Below, in pieces: positions 27,850 through 37,028 of a DNA stretch of 64,000 bases (its first letter is position 1; each line of letters starts with the position of its first letter). This stretch comes from Mycobacterium sp. ELW1 (lineage in GTDB: Bacteria; Actinomycetota; Actinomycetes; Mycobacteriales; Mycobacteriaceae). Under the pieces are notes generated by a model, which ran no database searches, had not been told where the DNA came from, and worked only from the letters and a program-made list of their open reading frames with translations. The stretch is taken from assembly GCF_008329905.1 (NCBI RefSeq), contig NZ_CP032155.1, positions 1,364,001 through 1,428,000 on the forward strand. The letters are read 5' to 3'. Made by a program: the position numbers and the translations under genes.

Positions 27850-29142
27850 CTACCCGAGGCTCGTTGCTTCGGTGGACTCGCTGTCACTAGGGTCGTTTGC
27901 GACTGTGGCCAAATTGGCTCGGGTGTGGATACTCTCGTCGGTCGGAGTGAACAACAAGTGAACCTCGTCGAGTGCGCGCACCTGACTGTGGTGGTATCGG
28001 AGTTGCTTGGTTGGGTCGAGCCGATAATCAGGAATTCGACGATGTAACTCTTCTAGTGCGATACGGAGCTCGACGCGAGCGAGATGGGAACCCGGGCACC
28101 GATGCGGCCCAGTGCTGAATGCGCATTGGGGTGGGACCTGTTTCCGTTCAAGATCCATTTGGTCAGCGTGTGGGAAATGAGACTCGTCGCGGTTCGCGCT
28201 CCACAGAACGACAAGAACCTTGTCACCGGCTTTCATAGGCACACCACCGATGGTGGTGTCTTTGGTGACGAGACGCCCAACGGACACCGGCGCATCCAAG
28301 CGCAGGATTTCCTCGACTGCGTTGGGTATCAATGTGGGGTCATCGATGATCTTGCGACGCTGATCAGGATTGCTCGCCAGGTGCACGAGTCCGAAGCCGA
28401 GCGTTCCCCGGACGGTATGCAATCCGCCGAGCATCAACTCGAACAGCAAGTGCAGTAGGTCGTCGGTCCCAATCCTCTGGCCCGGGTACAGCTCCGATTC
28501 GACGAGTGCGCTAGTGGCATCGTCTTCGCCGCCCGTGCGCTTACTGAGCATTTCCCCGAAGTACGCGAACACCGACTCAGCCGCCTGCTGCCCGAGACGC
28601 TGCTGCTCCTCGACCGGGAGCTCGGAGTCGGGCGTCAGGATCGTCTTGGTCCAGTCCGTGAAGAGGTCGGCGTCTGACTGCGGCCAACCCATCAGAGCCA
28701 GAAAGAGTCTCGATGGAAGAGGATGAGCGAACTGCCTGAGAAGCTCGACCGATCCGCTCGGCGCAAATTCATCAATGAGGCTCGTTGCGATGCTGCGAAT
28801 CTCGCCCTCAAGAGCGAGCATCCGCTTCGGGCTGAACAACGGAGCGAGTACTTGGCGATAGGCCGTGTGCTCGGGCGGATCCAGCTGACCCGGGATGACC
28901 TTTCCGGGAAACGGCGCGATCGAGACTCCGGAGCTGGAGAACACTTGCGGCTGCCGGAGGACATCACGCGCGTCTTCGTAGCGGGTCACTACCCAGTAAC
29001 CTCCAGTGGCCGTGGTGAAGCCGACCGGTGTCGTCGAACGAATCCGCTTGAGCTCCTCATGCACGTTGCCGGCACGAGATTCGTCGTATACGTCGTAGTC
29101 GACCACCAATTCGGCCGGTACACAACTAGGGTGCGAAGGCAT
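27850..29142 (-). CDS. Cytochrome P450
   Basis: A 430-residue P450. K-helix VEEILRLDAPVSVGR; heme loop FSTGPHRCPGSHLARVE. The I-helix reads LGGLHTVRGTLG: a histidine stands where an aspartate or glutamate usually precedes the conserved threonine. ATG 29142 is preferred over the upstream in-frame start at 29187; the region between has no domain. The C-terminal 35 residues after LLFTPTDES are an unusual hydrophilic tail. It heads the P450-ferredoxin-SDR block. A 7-bp inverted repeat lies about 30 bp upstream. Confidence 0.9.
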   Translation of the reverse strand: MPSHPSCVPAELVVDYDVYDESRAGNVHEELKRIRSTTPVGFTTATGGYWVVTRYEDARDVLRQPQVFSSSGVSIAPFPGKVIPGQLDPPEHTAYRQVLAPLFSPKRMLALEGEIRSIATSLIDEFAPSGSVELLRQFAHPLPSRLFLALMGWPQSDADLFTDWTKTILTPDSELPVEEQQRLGQQAAESVFAYFGEMLSKRTGGEDDATSALVESELYPGQRIGTDDLLHLLFELMLGGLHTVRGTLGFGLVHLASNPDQRRKIIDDPTLIPNAVEEILRLDAPVSVGRLVTKDTTIGGVPMKAGDKVLVVLWSANRDESHFPHADQMDLERKQVPPQCAFSTGPHRCPGSHLARVELRIALEELHRRIPDYRLDPTKQLRYHHSQVRALDEVHLLFTPTDESIHTRANLATVANDPSDSESTEATSLG

Positions 29143-29169
29143 TATTTCTTTCGACCTTTCTACGAGGAT

Positions 29170-29198
29170 GTTGCGCTTTGGAATCACCCGTGCGCAAC
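29170..29198. promoter_or_regulatory. Inverted repeat upstream of the P450-ferredoxin-SDR block
   Basis: gttgcgc (29170-29176) and gcgcaac (29192-29198) form a perfect 7-bp inverted repeat with a 15-base spacer, 28 bases before the P450 start. Possible repressor site. Confidence 0.35.
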
Positions 29199-29387
29199 CC
29201 GATATCCGAAGAGACTGAATGGATTTTGTGGTCCGCGTGGCGTGATCGCAGAATGATGGGCGTTAGAAGTCCTCCATTCTGTGACGCGCGGCAGTCGTGA
29301 ACCTTTAAGCTTGAGATCGCGAAGCCCGTTGCGGCCCGCCGGTGTGATGGATAGCTACTCCTCAACAGCGGAAACCGCTGACTCGGC

Positions 29388-29927
29388 CTACAAAACCTGC
29401 CAACTTCCGTTCCCGTCTCGATAGAAGTAGTAAGCACAATCGCCTCCCCCGATGCAACGTGTCCCAGCTTGGGTCGCGATCTTGACAGGCTCAGAAGGAA
29501 TGACCGCACTCGACTCAAGTGCGTAGGTCGTAGTCACGTTCGCGAGGGCGTAGACGGGGTACATCGGACTGCTGATCAAGAAATGCTGGGCGCAAACGAC
29601 GCACCATGCATCACCAGGTCTCTCGCGTTCGGTGATGGGGCCGACCATAATCGGGCCGACGAACTGAACGCTGACTTGGGTCCCGAGTGGCTGCCCTCTG
29701 GTGTAAAGATCGGTGATCGCTTGCTGGATCTCTGGGTCGGTGGGCGGCGGCCCAGGGTTGCCGGTATCGGCCGCTGCCGTGCCGCCACTGAGGGCGACGA
29801 TGATGCAGCAGCCAACGAGAAGCATCAACTGCCGGGCTGCAAGGCGCACAACAGAGCTGGCCCGGCGTCGGAGGCGCTGAAAGCCGCCCGGTGCCCCGGA
29901 TTCACAGGTGGGGAAATCGTGCATCAT
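29388..29927 (-). CDS. Predicted secreted protein
   Basis: A 179-residue protein with an Arg-rich N-terminus, a hydrophobic core LMLLVGCCIIVALSGG and a likely signal-peptidase site TAAADTG. The mature part has Cys in DAWCVVCAQHF and TRCIGGGDCAYYF, possibly two disulfides. No family recognised. The most likely start is uncertain; GTG/TTG codons nearer the hydrophobic core are possible. It sits beside the mce operon on the opposite strand, next to another exported protein. Confidence 0.65.
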   Translation of the reverse strand: MMHDFPTCESGAPGGFQRLRRRASSVVRLAARQLMLLVGCCIIVALSGGTAAADTGNPGPPPTDPEIQQAITDLYTRGQPLGTQVSVQFVGPIMVGPITERERPGDAWCVVCAQHFLISSPMYPVYALANVTTTYALESSAVIPSEPVKIATQAGTRCIGGGDCAYYFYRDGNGSWQVL

Positions 29928-30124
29928 TGGTTTCTTTGTCGACGCTGGGTGACTGAGCCGCCTCGGTCAATTTCGGCGTGCGCGCCAATGCCATCGGCTG
30001 TCGGATGCCATTTTAACAGACCGACTCGACGGCCGGTAATAAAGGCAGAACTTGGCTCCACTTGGGATCAGGAAGTGATCGTGAAGGCGTACCGCGCTGA
30101 AGCTCTGGCTGAACAAGCAAACAT

Positions 30125-30667
30125 CTAGCCGCCCGCCAAGATAACGACAGCCAGCGCGTATCCCGCGTCGGCGTCTACGAGTAGGTCCAGGCCGTACTTG
30201 GTATACGTGCAATCAGGAATTGAATCCCAGCCCTGCGTGATCAGGCCATGAATTGCTCTCGGCGAGGTATCCCCGTAACCGGAGAGCATCTTCGCCCTGC
30301 CTGTGGCGTAGCCCAGCTCGCGCAAGACCGGAATCGGATCTTCAAAGGGTGTAAATCTTGCCGTGTGCTGGATGTAGGCTTGCGTCTCGGTGTTAGCCCT
30401 ATGGGCAACGTCGTCCAGCACCGTGTCCGATTGCAGCGCTGGACACCCTGTGCGGGCGGCATCTACTGCGGACCTCAGGCTGGTTACCGAGTCGGCTACA
30501 GATGCCGGCGCGGAGGCCAAGAGCATGACGGCACTTACGCCCATGCCGAACAAGGCACTGTCCGCGCGTCGACGTACCCCGAGAAACCGTGAGGTGGTGT
30601 GCCGGGCAGTCCGACGCAACCTGAGCAAACCCGCCATCCTGGACCGCCTTAGAGGTTCGATTGACAT
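30125..30667 (-). CDS. Predicted secreted CAP-like protein
   Basis: A 180-residue protein. The N-terminal signal is hydrophobic around FGMGVSAVMLLASAPASVAD. The mature domain resembles small mycobacterial CAP-superfamily proteins: SLRSAVDAARTGCPALQSD, then KMLSGYGDTSPRAIHGLITQ, and an end of the type YALAVVILAGG. Two cysteines (GCPAL and DCTYTKYG) may pair. ATG 30667 is preferred over the long upstream extension. It is divergent from yrbEA; the 273-bp gap between them should hold both promoters. Function unknown. Confidence 0.65.
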   Translation of the reverse strand: MSIEPLRRSRMAGLLRLRRTARHTTSRFLGVRRRADSALFGMGVSAVMLLASAPASVADSVTSLRSAVDAARTGCPALQSDTVLDDVAHRANTETQAYIQHTARFTPFEDPIPVLRELGYATGRAKMLSGYGDTSPRAIHGLITQGWDSIPDCTYTKYGLDLLVDADAGYALAVVILAGG

Positions 30668-30940
30668 CGTGATGTGCGCAACACTAATGTACCGGACCGA
30701 CGCGGCGGACGGGATTTGATCTCGTCGGCAATCGCACATCGGACGGCGGTTGGCGCAAATAGCCGATGGGCGAACTAGGGAGGCTCGTGAGTTCACATCC
30801 TGCAAGCTGTTGGCCGCATCTCGGCCGGATCCGCAATCTTGCACCGGCCAACCAGCGGCCATCGATGGCCTGCCGACGCATGGACGCATGGCGCCGTTGA
30901 TGGCACTCGGTAACCGCGGCGTGTCGATGGGGAGCAACTG

Positions 30941-31894
30941 TTGAGTGAACGTTCATTGGTGACGGCGTCTCAGAGCAGCGGCGGACCACACATCGACGAC
31001 GACCAGATTGCGCAGCAAAGCGGTGATCGAGCAGCGATCGTGAAAGAGGCTCGCCCACAGCGCCTTCCGGGCAACATGACTGCCAGGCTATGGCGAATGT
31101 TGTCGGGAGTCGCGATGGTTCCAGTGAGAAGCGCGGCGACGATCGGGCGCGGAGTGCTCTTGGCGGTAGCGGTGCTGCGCTTTGCTGTTGTTGACGGGTT
31201 GTCGCTACGCCTGCCGCTCGGTGAATTGGCCATCCAGGGTTGGGGCCTCTACAAGGTCACTGCATTGCCCGCCATATTGATGGCCATCCCATTTGGCGGC
31301 ATGGTGGCGGTGCAGACATCTGGCCTAATCAATCAGGTGGGAGCGAATTCACTCGTGGGAGCAACGAGCGGTGTGGGCGTGGTTCGCCAGGGCGCGCCGA
31401 TCACTGCGGGACTCCTGATGGGTGGCGCTGCCGCCGCTGCCATCGCTTCAGATCTCGGAGCCAGGGCAATACGCGAAGAACTCGATGCGCTACGCGTGAT
31501 GGGTGTCGACCCCGTTCGGCACCTCGTTGTTCCACGCTTTCTTGCGCTGATCATCTTGGCGCCGATCCTCTGTGCCATCATCATCGCTTCCGCCGTGACG
31601 GCATCGTTCGCGCTTGCCGTCACCGTTAGCGACGTCACCAGCGGTAGCTTCTGGGCTTCATTTGGTGCTTTCGCCAAAATGGTAGATATCTGGTTTGCGA
31701 TCGGGAAGGCGACGGTGTTTGCCGCGATCGTTGGAATCGTCTCGTCGCTGAGGGGGATGGAGGCGAAAGGTGGTCCTCGAGGTGTCGCAACAGCCGTAAA
31801 CGCATCTGTAGTGATCAATGTCGTCGGCATTGTTATCGCCAATCTTGTGATTACGCAGCTCCAGACCATGTTCTTTCCCATGCAGGTGGCGTAG
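30941..31894 (+). CDS. yrbEA: YrbE/MlaE-type permease, first subunit of the Mce transporter
   Basis: A 317-residue membrane protein of the MlaE/YrbE family; with its partner it forms the inner-membrane permease of an Mce lipid importer. The hydrophilic N-terminal 50 residues are followed by about five to six membrane segments. The conserved region is IPFGGMVAVQTSGLINQVGA then LMGGAAAAAIASDLGAR and IREELDALRVMGVDPVRHLV (EExDAL motif). TTG 30941 has ggag upstream at 30930. The TAG stop overlaps the GTG start of the next gene by one base. Confidence 0.93.
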   Translation: MSERSLVTASQSSGGPHIDDDQIAQQSGDRAAIVKEARPQRLPGNMTARLWRMLSGVAMVPVRSAATIGRGVLLAVAVLRFAVVDGLSLRLPLGELAIQGWGLYKVTALPAILMAIPFGGMVAVQTSGLINQVGANSLVGATSGVGVVRQGAPITAGLLMGGAAAAAIASDLGARAIREELDALRVMGVDPVRHLVVPRFLALIILAPILCAIIIASAVTASFALAVTVSDVTSGSFWASFGAFAKMVDIWFAIGKATVFAAIVGIVSSLRGMEAKGGPRGVATAVNASVVINVVGIVIANLVITQLQTMFFPMQVA

Positions 31895-32766
31895 TGAGCG
31901 GGCCATTCGTCGGCCGAATGGTCGGACCTTCGACGTCGTTCGATCGGTGGCGGCGACTTGGGCGCCCTATCCAAGAAATCTTCAGAACCACCGGTCAGTG
32001 GATCCTCTTCACCGCTCAGGTCATTTACCTGCTCCCGTTGACGATCCGTCGGTATCGCAAAGAAACCCTGGCTCGGATGAACAGCCTCGCTTGGGGCAAT
32101 GGATCGTTCGTTGTCGACGGTGGTGTGATCAGTATCCTTGTGATTCTTGGTATCGCGATCGGCGCATCGATAGCAATCGAGGCATTCGCGACCCTCAATA
32201 TGCTTGGCTTCGGTGCTCTTTCAGGAATCGTCGGTGGTTTGGCGAATGTCCGTGAGATGTCTCCACTGGTCGCAGGGATCGCATTCGCAGCCCAGGCTGG
32301 GTGTCGGATGACCGCTGAGATTGGCGCAATGCGGATCTCCGAGGAGATTGACGCCACCGAAGCGCTCGGTTTACGTGCGATACCTTTCGTCGTCGGGACG
32401 CGCTTTCTTGGCGGGATGCTGATCGTGATTCCGGGATACGCCGCGACGTTGCTGGTGAGCTTTTTTACGTCGAACACCATGATCAAGATGTTCTACAACC
32501 AACCAGGCGGCACCTACGATCACTACTTCATCCAGTTTTTGTCGCCGGCGGATCTTGCATATTCGATCGTGAAGGCCGTGGTGTTCTGCGCAGCGGTCAC
32601 AATAATCCATTGCTACTACGGATTTTTCGCGTCCGGTGGACCTGTGGGCGTGGGATTGGCCTCCGGACGTGCCGTGCGGGCAAGCCTCGTGGCCATCATG
32701 GTCTTGGATTTCATACTGACCGTCACCCTGTGGGGGCTCAGACCGACGTTTGTGTTCAAGGGATAG
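31894..32766 (+). CDS. yrbEB: YrbE/MlaE-type permease, second subunit of the Mce transporter
   Basis: A 290-residue MlaE-family permease. Motifs: AFATLNMLGFGALSGIVGGL, AAQAGCRMTAEIGAMRISEE and IDATEALGLRAIPFVVGTRF (EEIDATEAL). The start GTG overlaps the yrbEA stop, which implies coupled translation and equal amounts of the two subunits. Followed after 12 bases by mceA. Confidence 0.95.
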   Translation: MSGPFVGRMVGPSTSFDRWRRLGRPIQEIFRTTGQWILFTAQVIYLLPLTIRRYRKETLARMNSLAWGNGSFVVDGGVISILVILGIAIGASIAIEAFATLNMLGFGALSGIVGGLANVREMSPLVAGIAFAAQAGCRMTAEIGAMRISEEIDATEALGLRAIPFVVGTRFLGGMLIVIPGYAATLLVSFFTSNTMIKMFYNQPGGTYDHYFIQFLSPADLAYSIVKAVVFCAAVTIIHCYYGFFASGGPVGVGLASGRAVRASLVAIMVLDFILTVTLWGLRPTFVFKG

Positions 32767-32778
32767 AAGGCCGGAGAG

Positions 32779-33918
32779 ATGACTTCGCTACTTCGGGCGT
32801 CTGAGGAAACCCAGACGCGCATTCTTAGTGGGATCGGCTGTGCATTTGCGATAGTGGTAGCGGCCTCAATCGCCATTTGGTTCATGATCCACTCCGGTGG
32901 GCGCAACCCTAGCGGCATCATATCGGTTACGATCGATACCCCTTACGTGGGAGAGGGCGTTGTCGCTGGCACATCGGTGATCATGCACGGTGTCAAAATG
33001 GGTGAGGTTGCGGCAATCTCGCGCCAACCTGGTGGCCACGTCGTATTGACAACGAACCTACAAGCGGCGCCTGCAGTGGGATTGACCGACGCCATGGGCA
33101 TCGATTTTCGTCCCTCGAATTATTTCGGCGTGACAGGCATCAATCTCCTGCCCGCCGACACTGGTCAACCACTACACGATGGCATTCGATTGGAAATCAC
33201 GCCGAAGGGGAACTTCGCCCTACAGACATTGCTGTACCAACTGGGCACGTTGACGAATCATGTAATTACGCAACAGCTTGTCGATGTGATCGAGCGAACC
33301 ACCCGATACACAGATGCGCTCAATCCACTGTTGGAAACGATGATCACCGTCTCTACCACCGTCGCCAACGTGCAGACAGTAGGAACTGCGCAACTGCTGC
33401 GGAATGCCACCGGCATAAACGTCGCGTTGCCAGGGTTCGTGGACGCGTTGATCAGCACTGGAGACATGTACTTACATACGAAGGTCGGCACGGCGTTCAA
33501 CGCGGACGAGGAGCGGACGTCCAATCCGTTTGTCGGAGCATATGACTCTGCGCTCTTGAATCAGTACAACGGGGCAGTTGCGCTGTTGGCGTCCAATCCG
33601 GATGAGTTCGTCTTCGGCCGGCTCAGGGAATGGCTTAAGGGCGCCGAGACCGACTTATTTAGCAAAGTGGGCCATCTTGAGTCATCGCATGTCTACGAAT
33701 TGTTCCCTGTCGTGGAAGAGATTCGCACGCTGACAGACACCATACCGAAATTAATTCCGGCCCAGGATATTTCGAACACTTTGCGCGAAGTACGAGAGCG
33801 GCTTGAACGTATGTACGCCGGTTCAGGTGAGCAGCGCGCCCTGCAGGTACGTCTCATTCTCGACGAACTGCCGGGTCTCGCGAGTCCTCTCGGTTTGGCA
33901 CTGGAGGCCGCGGGGTGA
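32779..33918 (+). CDS. mceA: MceA: substrate-binding subunit of Mce transporter
   Basis: A 379-residue MCE-domain protein. One N-terminal membrane anchor (AFAIVVAASIAIWFMIH), then the MCE/MlaD domain: VTIDTPYVGEGVVAGTSVIM and HGVKMGEVAAISRQPGG, then a helical Cter1 region (LLYQLGTLTNHVITQQLVDV). MCE subunits form a channel that carries lipids through the periplasm to YrbE. ggagag lies 5' of the ATG. It is a little shorter than typical MceA proteins of the sterol importer and the N-terminal motif is less canonical, consistent with a distinct mce lineage. Confidence 0.92.
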   Translation: MTSLLRASEETQTRILSGIGCAFAIVVAASIAIWFMIHSGGRNPSGIISVTIDTPYVGEGVVAGTSVIMHGVKMGEVAAISRQPGGHVVLTTNLQAAPAVGLTDAMGIDFRPSNYFGVTGINLLPADTGQPLHDGIRLEITPKGNFALQTLLYQLGTLTNHVITQQLVDVIERTTRYTDALNPLLETMITVSTTVANVQTVGTAQLLRNATGINVALPGFVDALISTGDMYLHTKVGTAFNADEERTSNPFVGAYDSALLNQYNGAVALLASNPDEFVFGRLREWLKGAETDLFSKVGHLESSHVYELFPVVEEIRTLTDTIPKLIPAQDISNTLREVRERLERMYAGSGEQRALQVRLILDELPGLASPLGLALEAAG

Positions 33919-34940
33919 GAAGAATGCAACTCCGCGGAAGTGCACCTCTGGGGTCGCTTTGGCGACTAACGCTTGCCGGCGCCGTGAGCGTCGTGTTGCT
34001 GATCGTGATCGCGAACGTGATCACCCAACCTGTTGCGGTGACGACGTCTACGTACGACGCCGACTTCACTGACGCGTCTGGGCTCCACGCAGGTGCCGAT
34101 GTGCGGGTCCATGGCGTACGGGTGGGGAAGGTCGAGGCGCTAGCGCTGAAGCGATCAGACGGGCGAAGTCTCGCAAACGTCAGGTTCACTATGGACAAGC
34201 GGTACACGATCGTGCCAACAAGTCGGCTGGCCATCAAATTTCAGGCGCTCACAGGCCTGCGCTACATAGATGTGGCGGGCGCCGGAGAGCAGACAACAGC
34301 ACCAAGCATTTTGACGTCCGTACCGACGACGATGACACAGCCATCGTTCGACATCACCGTGTTGTTCAACGGTTTGCAGCCGGTGTTGGCATCTCTGAAC
34401 CCCGACCAGATAAACACGTTCACCGACAACGCTGCTGCGTTCCTCGCCGGGGATGGGGACGGCCTGGGCCCCATGCTGGACAGCATCCGCAACCTCACCG
34501 CGCTGGTCTCAGACCGAGAGAGCGTCATCAGCGCGCTCGTACGCAACCTCACCACTCTCGCGGAAGGTGTGGGCGGTCGATCCAGTGAGCTCATTCACCT
34601 TCTGGAGTTGATCAAAGTGCCCATCGATTCTGGAATGACGGTGCTCGACGAATTCCGCAAATCTCAGATCTACGGACCCGACTTCGTTGCACCGCTGCTT
34701 CGCCTGCTCGACAGCGTCGGCCTGAAGCCGGGCATTGACATCGACAAAGCTATGGACAAGGCATTCACCAATGTTTACGACTTCATCGATGCGGTGAAAC
34801 GGGTTCCGGTGATCTGGGAAAATATCGGTCCTCCTCCTGTGGAAGGCACGCCGGCCCCGTGCTCCAAAGGACGTGCCGAACTTCCGTTGCCGATGGACGT
34901 ACTGCTAAACGGGCGGAAGGTGGTGCTGTGCAATCAGTAA
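33915..34940 (+). CDS. mceB: MceB: Mce transporter subunit
   Basis: A 341-residue MCE protein. N-terminal anchor TLAGAVSVVLLIVIANVITQ; MCE domain YDADFTDASGLHAGADVRVH and GVRVGKVEALALKRSDGR; C-terminal helical region with LLELIKVPIDSGMTVLDEF; a conserved end CSKGRAELPLPMDVLLNGRK. GTG 33915 overlaps the mceA stop by 4 bases. It overlaps mceC by 13 bases. Confidence 0.93.
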   Translation: MRRMQLRGSAPLGSLWRLTLAGAVSVVLLIVIANVITQPVAVTTSTYDADFTDASGLHAGADVRVHGVRVGKVEALALKRSDGRSLANVRFTMDKRYTIVPTSRLAIKFQALTGLRYIDVAGAGEQTTAPSILTSVPTTMTQPSFDITVLFNGLQPVLASLNPDQINTFTDNAAAFLAGDGDGLGPMLDSIRNLTALVSDRESVISALVRNLTTLAEGVGGRSSELIHLLELIKVPIDSGMTVLDEFRKSQIYGPDFVAPLLRLLDSVGLKPGIDIDKAMDKAFTNVYDFIDAVKRVPVIWENIGPPPVEGTPAPCSKGRAELPLPMDVLLNGRKVVLCNQ

Positions 34941-35905
34941 GAAAGTCGGTTCAGAACCCGTTGTTCCTCGGTGTCGTCGCGTTGGTCATGGTCGCCACGG
35001 TCGGCTTGGGCACCGCCTGGGTGTACGTTAGCCCGCCGAAGCAGCAGCTCGTTACGTTCTACACCGACGACGCAATTTCACTTCACGCTGGAGACACGGT
35101 CCGGATCGCCGGAATCGTCGTGGGCAAAGTCAAGGATTTGGCGATCGAGCCAGATCAAGTTCGCGTACGCGCGAGCGTCGACCGTGATGCGTTTGTGGGT
35201 GACCAGTCACAAGTCCAGGTCCGAATGCTCACTGTGGTTGGTGGTTATTACGTCAGCATCATCTCACTGGGGCACACGCCGCTGGGCTCTGGCGTGATCC
35301 CTCGAGCTCGAGTCACGATGCCCTACAGCCTAATTCGCACCCTGACGGATTCGACCAAGATCACTGACAATGTTGCGCCGAAGCCGATCAAGGAGTCCAT
35401 CGATGAGATCCAGCGTGGTCTGAATTCCACGAACGCCAACACTGTCACCGAAATTCTCAATGCCGGCAACACGATCACCCAGGTCATGGAGCAGCAGCGA
35501 GGCCAGCTGACCCACATCCTTGAGCTCTCTAACGAGTACATCGGTCGCCTTAACGACAATCGCGATCTGCTGGAATACATGACATCACGGATCGCGATAC
35601 TCGAAGAGACACTTGTTCTCTACGGGCAGGGATTTGCGACGGCGATAGACGGGCTCGGCCAAGTCGGCACTCGATTGCTTCCCGTCGGCAGCTTTTATAT
35701 GAACCATCGCAACGATTTCCTAGACAGGGTCAGGGGAATCTTGGGCGAGTTTCAAGCGATTGCCGATCGAAATGGCGTTCTGGTGCGGGTGCTGCGCCGG
35801 ATAAGACAACGTATGGAACACACGTTGGAGGCCCAGAACGGATCTACCCGTCCGGAACTGTTTGCCACCGACCTGTGCATCCCGACGGAGGGATCGCGGT
35901 GCTGA
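34928..35905 (+). CDS. mceC: MceC: Mce transporter subunit
   Basis: A 325-residue MCE protein. GTG 34928 is preferred over the upstream frame extension because it leaves a normal MceC N-terminus with the anchor FLGVVALVMVATVGLGTAWVY. MCE domain: VTFYTDDAISLHAGDTVRIA and GIVVGKVKDLAIEPDQVRV. The helical tail has coiled-coil character (LTHILELSNEYIGRLNDNRD). It ends LCIPTEGSRC and overlaps mceD by 7 bases. Confidence 0.92.
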   Translation: MQSVRKSVQNPLFLGVVALVMVATVGLGTAWVYVSPPKQQLVTFYTDDAISLHAGDTVRIAGIVVGKVKDLAIEPDQVRVRASVDRDAFVGDQSQVQVRMLTVVGGYYVSIISLGHTPLGSGVIPRARVTMPYSLIRTLTDSTKITDNVAPKPIKESIDEIQRGLNSTNANTVTEILNAGNTITQVMEQQRGQLTHILELSNEYIGRLNDNRDLLEYMTSRIAILEETLVLYGQGFATAIDGLGQVGTRLLPVGSFYMNHRNDFLDRVRGILGEFQAIADRNGVLVRVLRRIRQRMEHTLEAQNGSTRPELFATDLCIPTEGSRC

Positions 35906-37028
35906 GCAAACTCCATTGTCTCGTGAGTAGGTCGCTCCCGGTGGCGGCTGCGTTGGCGGTCATGGCGTGCGCGACGTCGTGCGGGCGCCCAGCCGAAGAC
36001 CACACGGCGGCCTATTGTGTTCTGCTGTCAGACAGTGTTGGCCTATATGTCGGCAATCCGGTCACTCAAATGGGCTATCAAATCGGCACTATTAGGACCA
36101 TCGCCCCGCACGATACGCATGTCCAAGTCGCATTCTCTATCGACGAAAGACGACCGATGCCGCAGGACGTCAAGGCGGTCGTGCGCTCACCGTCAATTCT
36201 TGCCGACCGGTCATTGGAACTCGTCGGAAACTATAGCGGAGGCCCACAGTTATCACCCGGGGCCTGCATCCCGCTGGGGCGATCGGCCACTCCGCTGAGC
36301 ATCTCCCGGGTCATCGGGTCGGCGACGAGCTTCGTGAACGCGATCACCCCGGACGGATCATCCAACCTGCAGGATGCACTCAAAGGAATCGACCAGGCTG
36401 CTAAAGGAAACGGGCGCGCGGCGAATGAGCTACTGACCCGATCGTCGGCGTTGCTGGACAACCCCGACAGTGTGATTGCCAATCTCGGCGAGATCACCAG
36501 GAACATGGCCGAGCTCACCTCGATGCTCAGAGACAACAGGGATTCGCTGAAAACGATCGTCACGGACTTACCGATCACCAGTCCAGACATTGTCACCGCG
36601 GTGGCCGGCGCTTCAGAGCTGGATCATGCGCTCCCAGAAATCATTCAGGCCGTCAACGATATCGAGCTCAAACTCGGCCCCGATATTCAGTTGCTCTTGG
36701 ATTCGATATCGGAGTCTATGCGGATTCTCGCTCCACACTACAGAGGGATTGCCGACCTGCTTAATCCCTTGCCGCGCTTCATTAGTGGTCTCAACGGCGA
36801 ACCCGCGGGGCCACCGCCGGAGGCTTGGCCAAGCACCTCAACAACCGAATATTCGCGCTGCTTCCGTACCGGCCGCCGATGTTTCGGATTCCGACCCCGA
36901 ACGGCTTGATCACTTGTGGTGCCATGAATACTGCCATGCCTGGCAGCTGCGCCGACGTGGGCGGACGGCCTTACGTGGTCGATGTGGCGCTGTTGCAGTA
37001 CGTGCTGGCGGAGGCCCTACGGCGATGA
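35899..37028 (+). pseudogene. mceD: MceD: Mce transporter subunit, frameshifted near the 3' end
   Basis: The main frame runs from GTG 35899 to 36909: hydrophobic N-terminus LPVAAALAVMACATSCGRPA with a possible lipobox (ATSC), then an MCE domain, VGLYVGNPVTQMGYQIGTIR. The conserved MceD tail continues in another frame from about 36820: GLAKHLNNRIFALLPYRPPM, then ITCGAMNTAMPGSCADVGGR and VVDVALLQYVLAEALRR, ending at 37028. That end overlaps the mceE ATG as ATGA. PPPE in the first frame should be followed by GGLAKH, so one base is missing near 36815-36822 in a GC-rich run. All neighbours are intact, which makes an assembly error plausible. Confidence 0.85.

Noticed and set aside
30857..30870. 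Perfect palindrome ggccatcgatggcc in the yrbEA upstream region
   Set aside because: Self-complementary GC-rich runs of this kind are common by chance; no second copy in the window.
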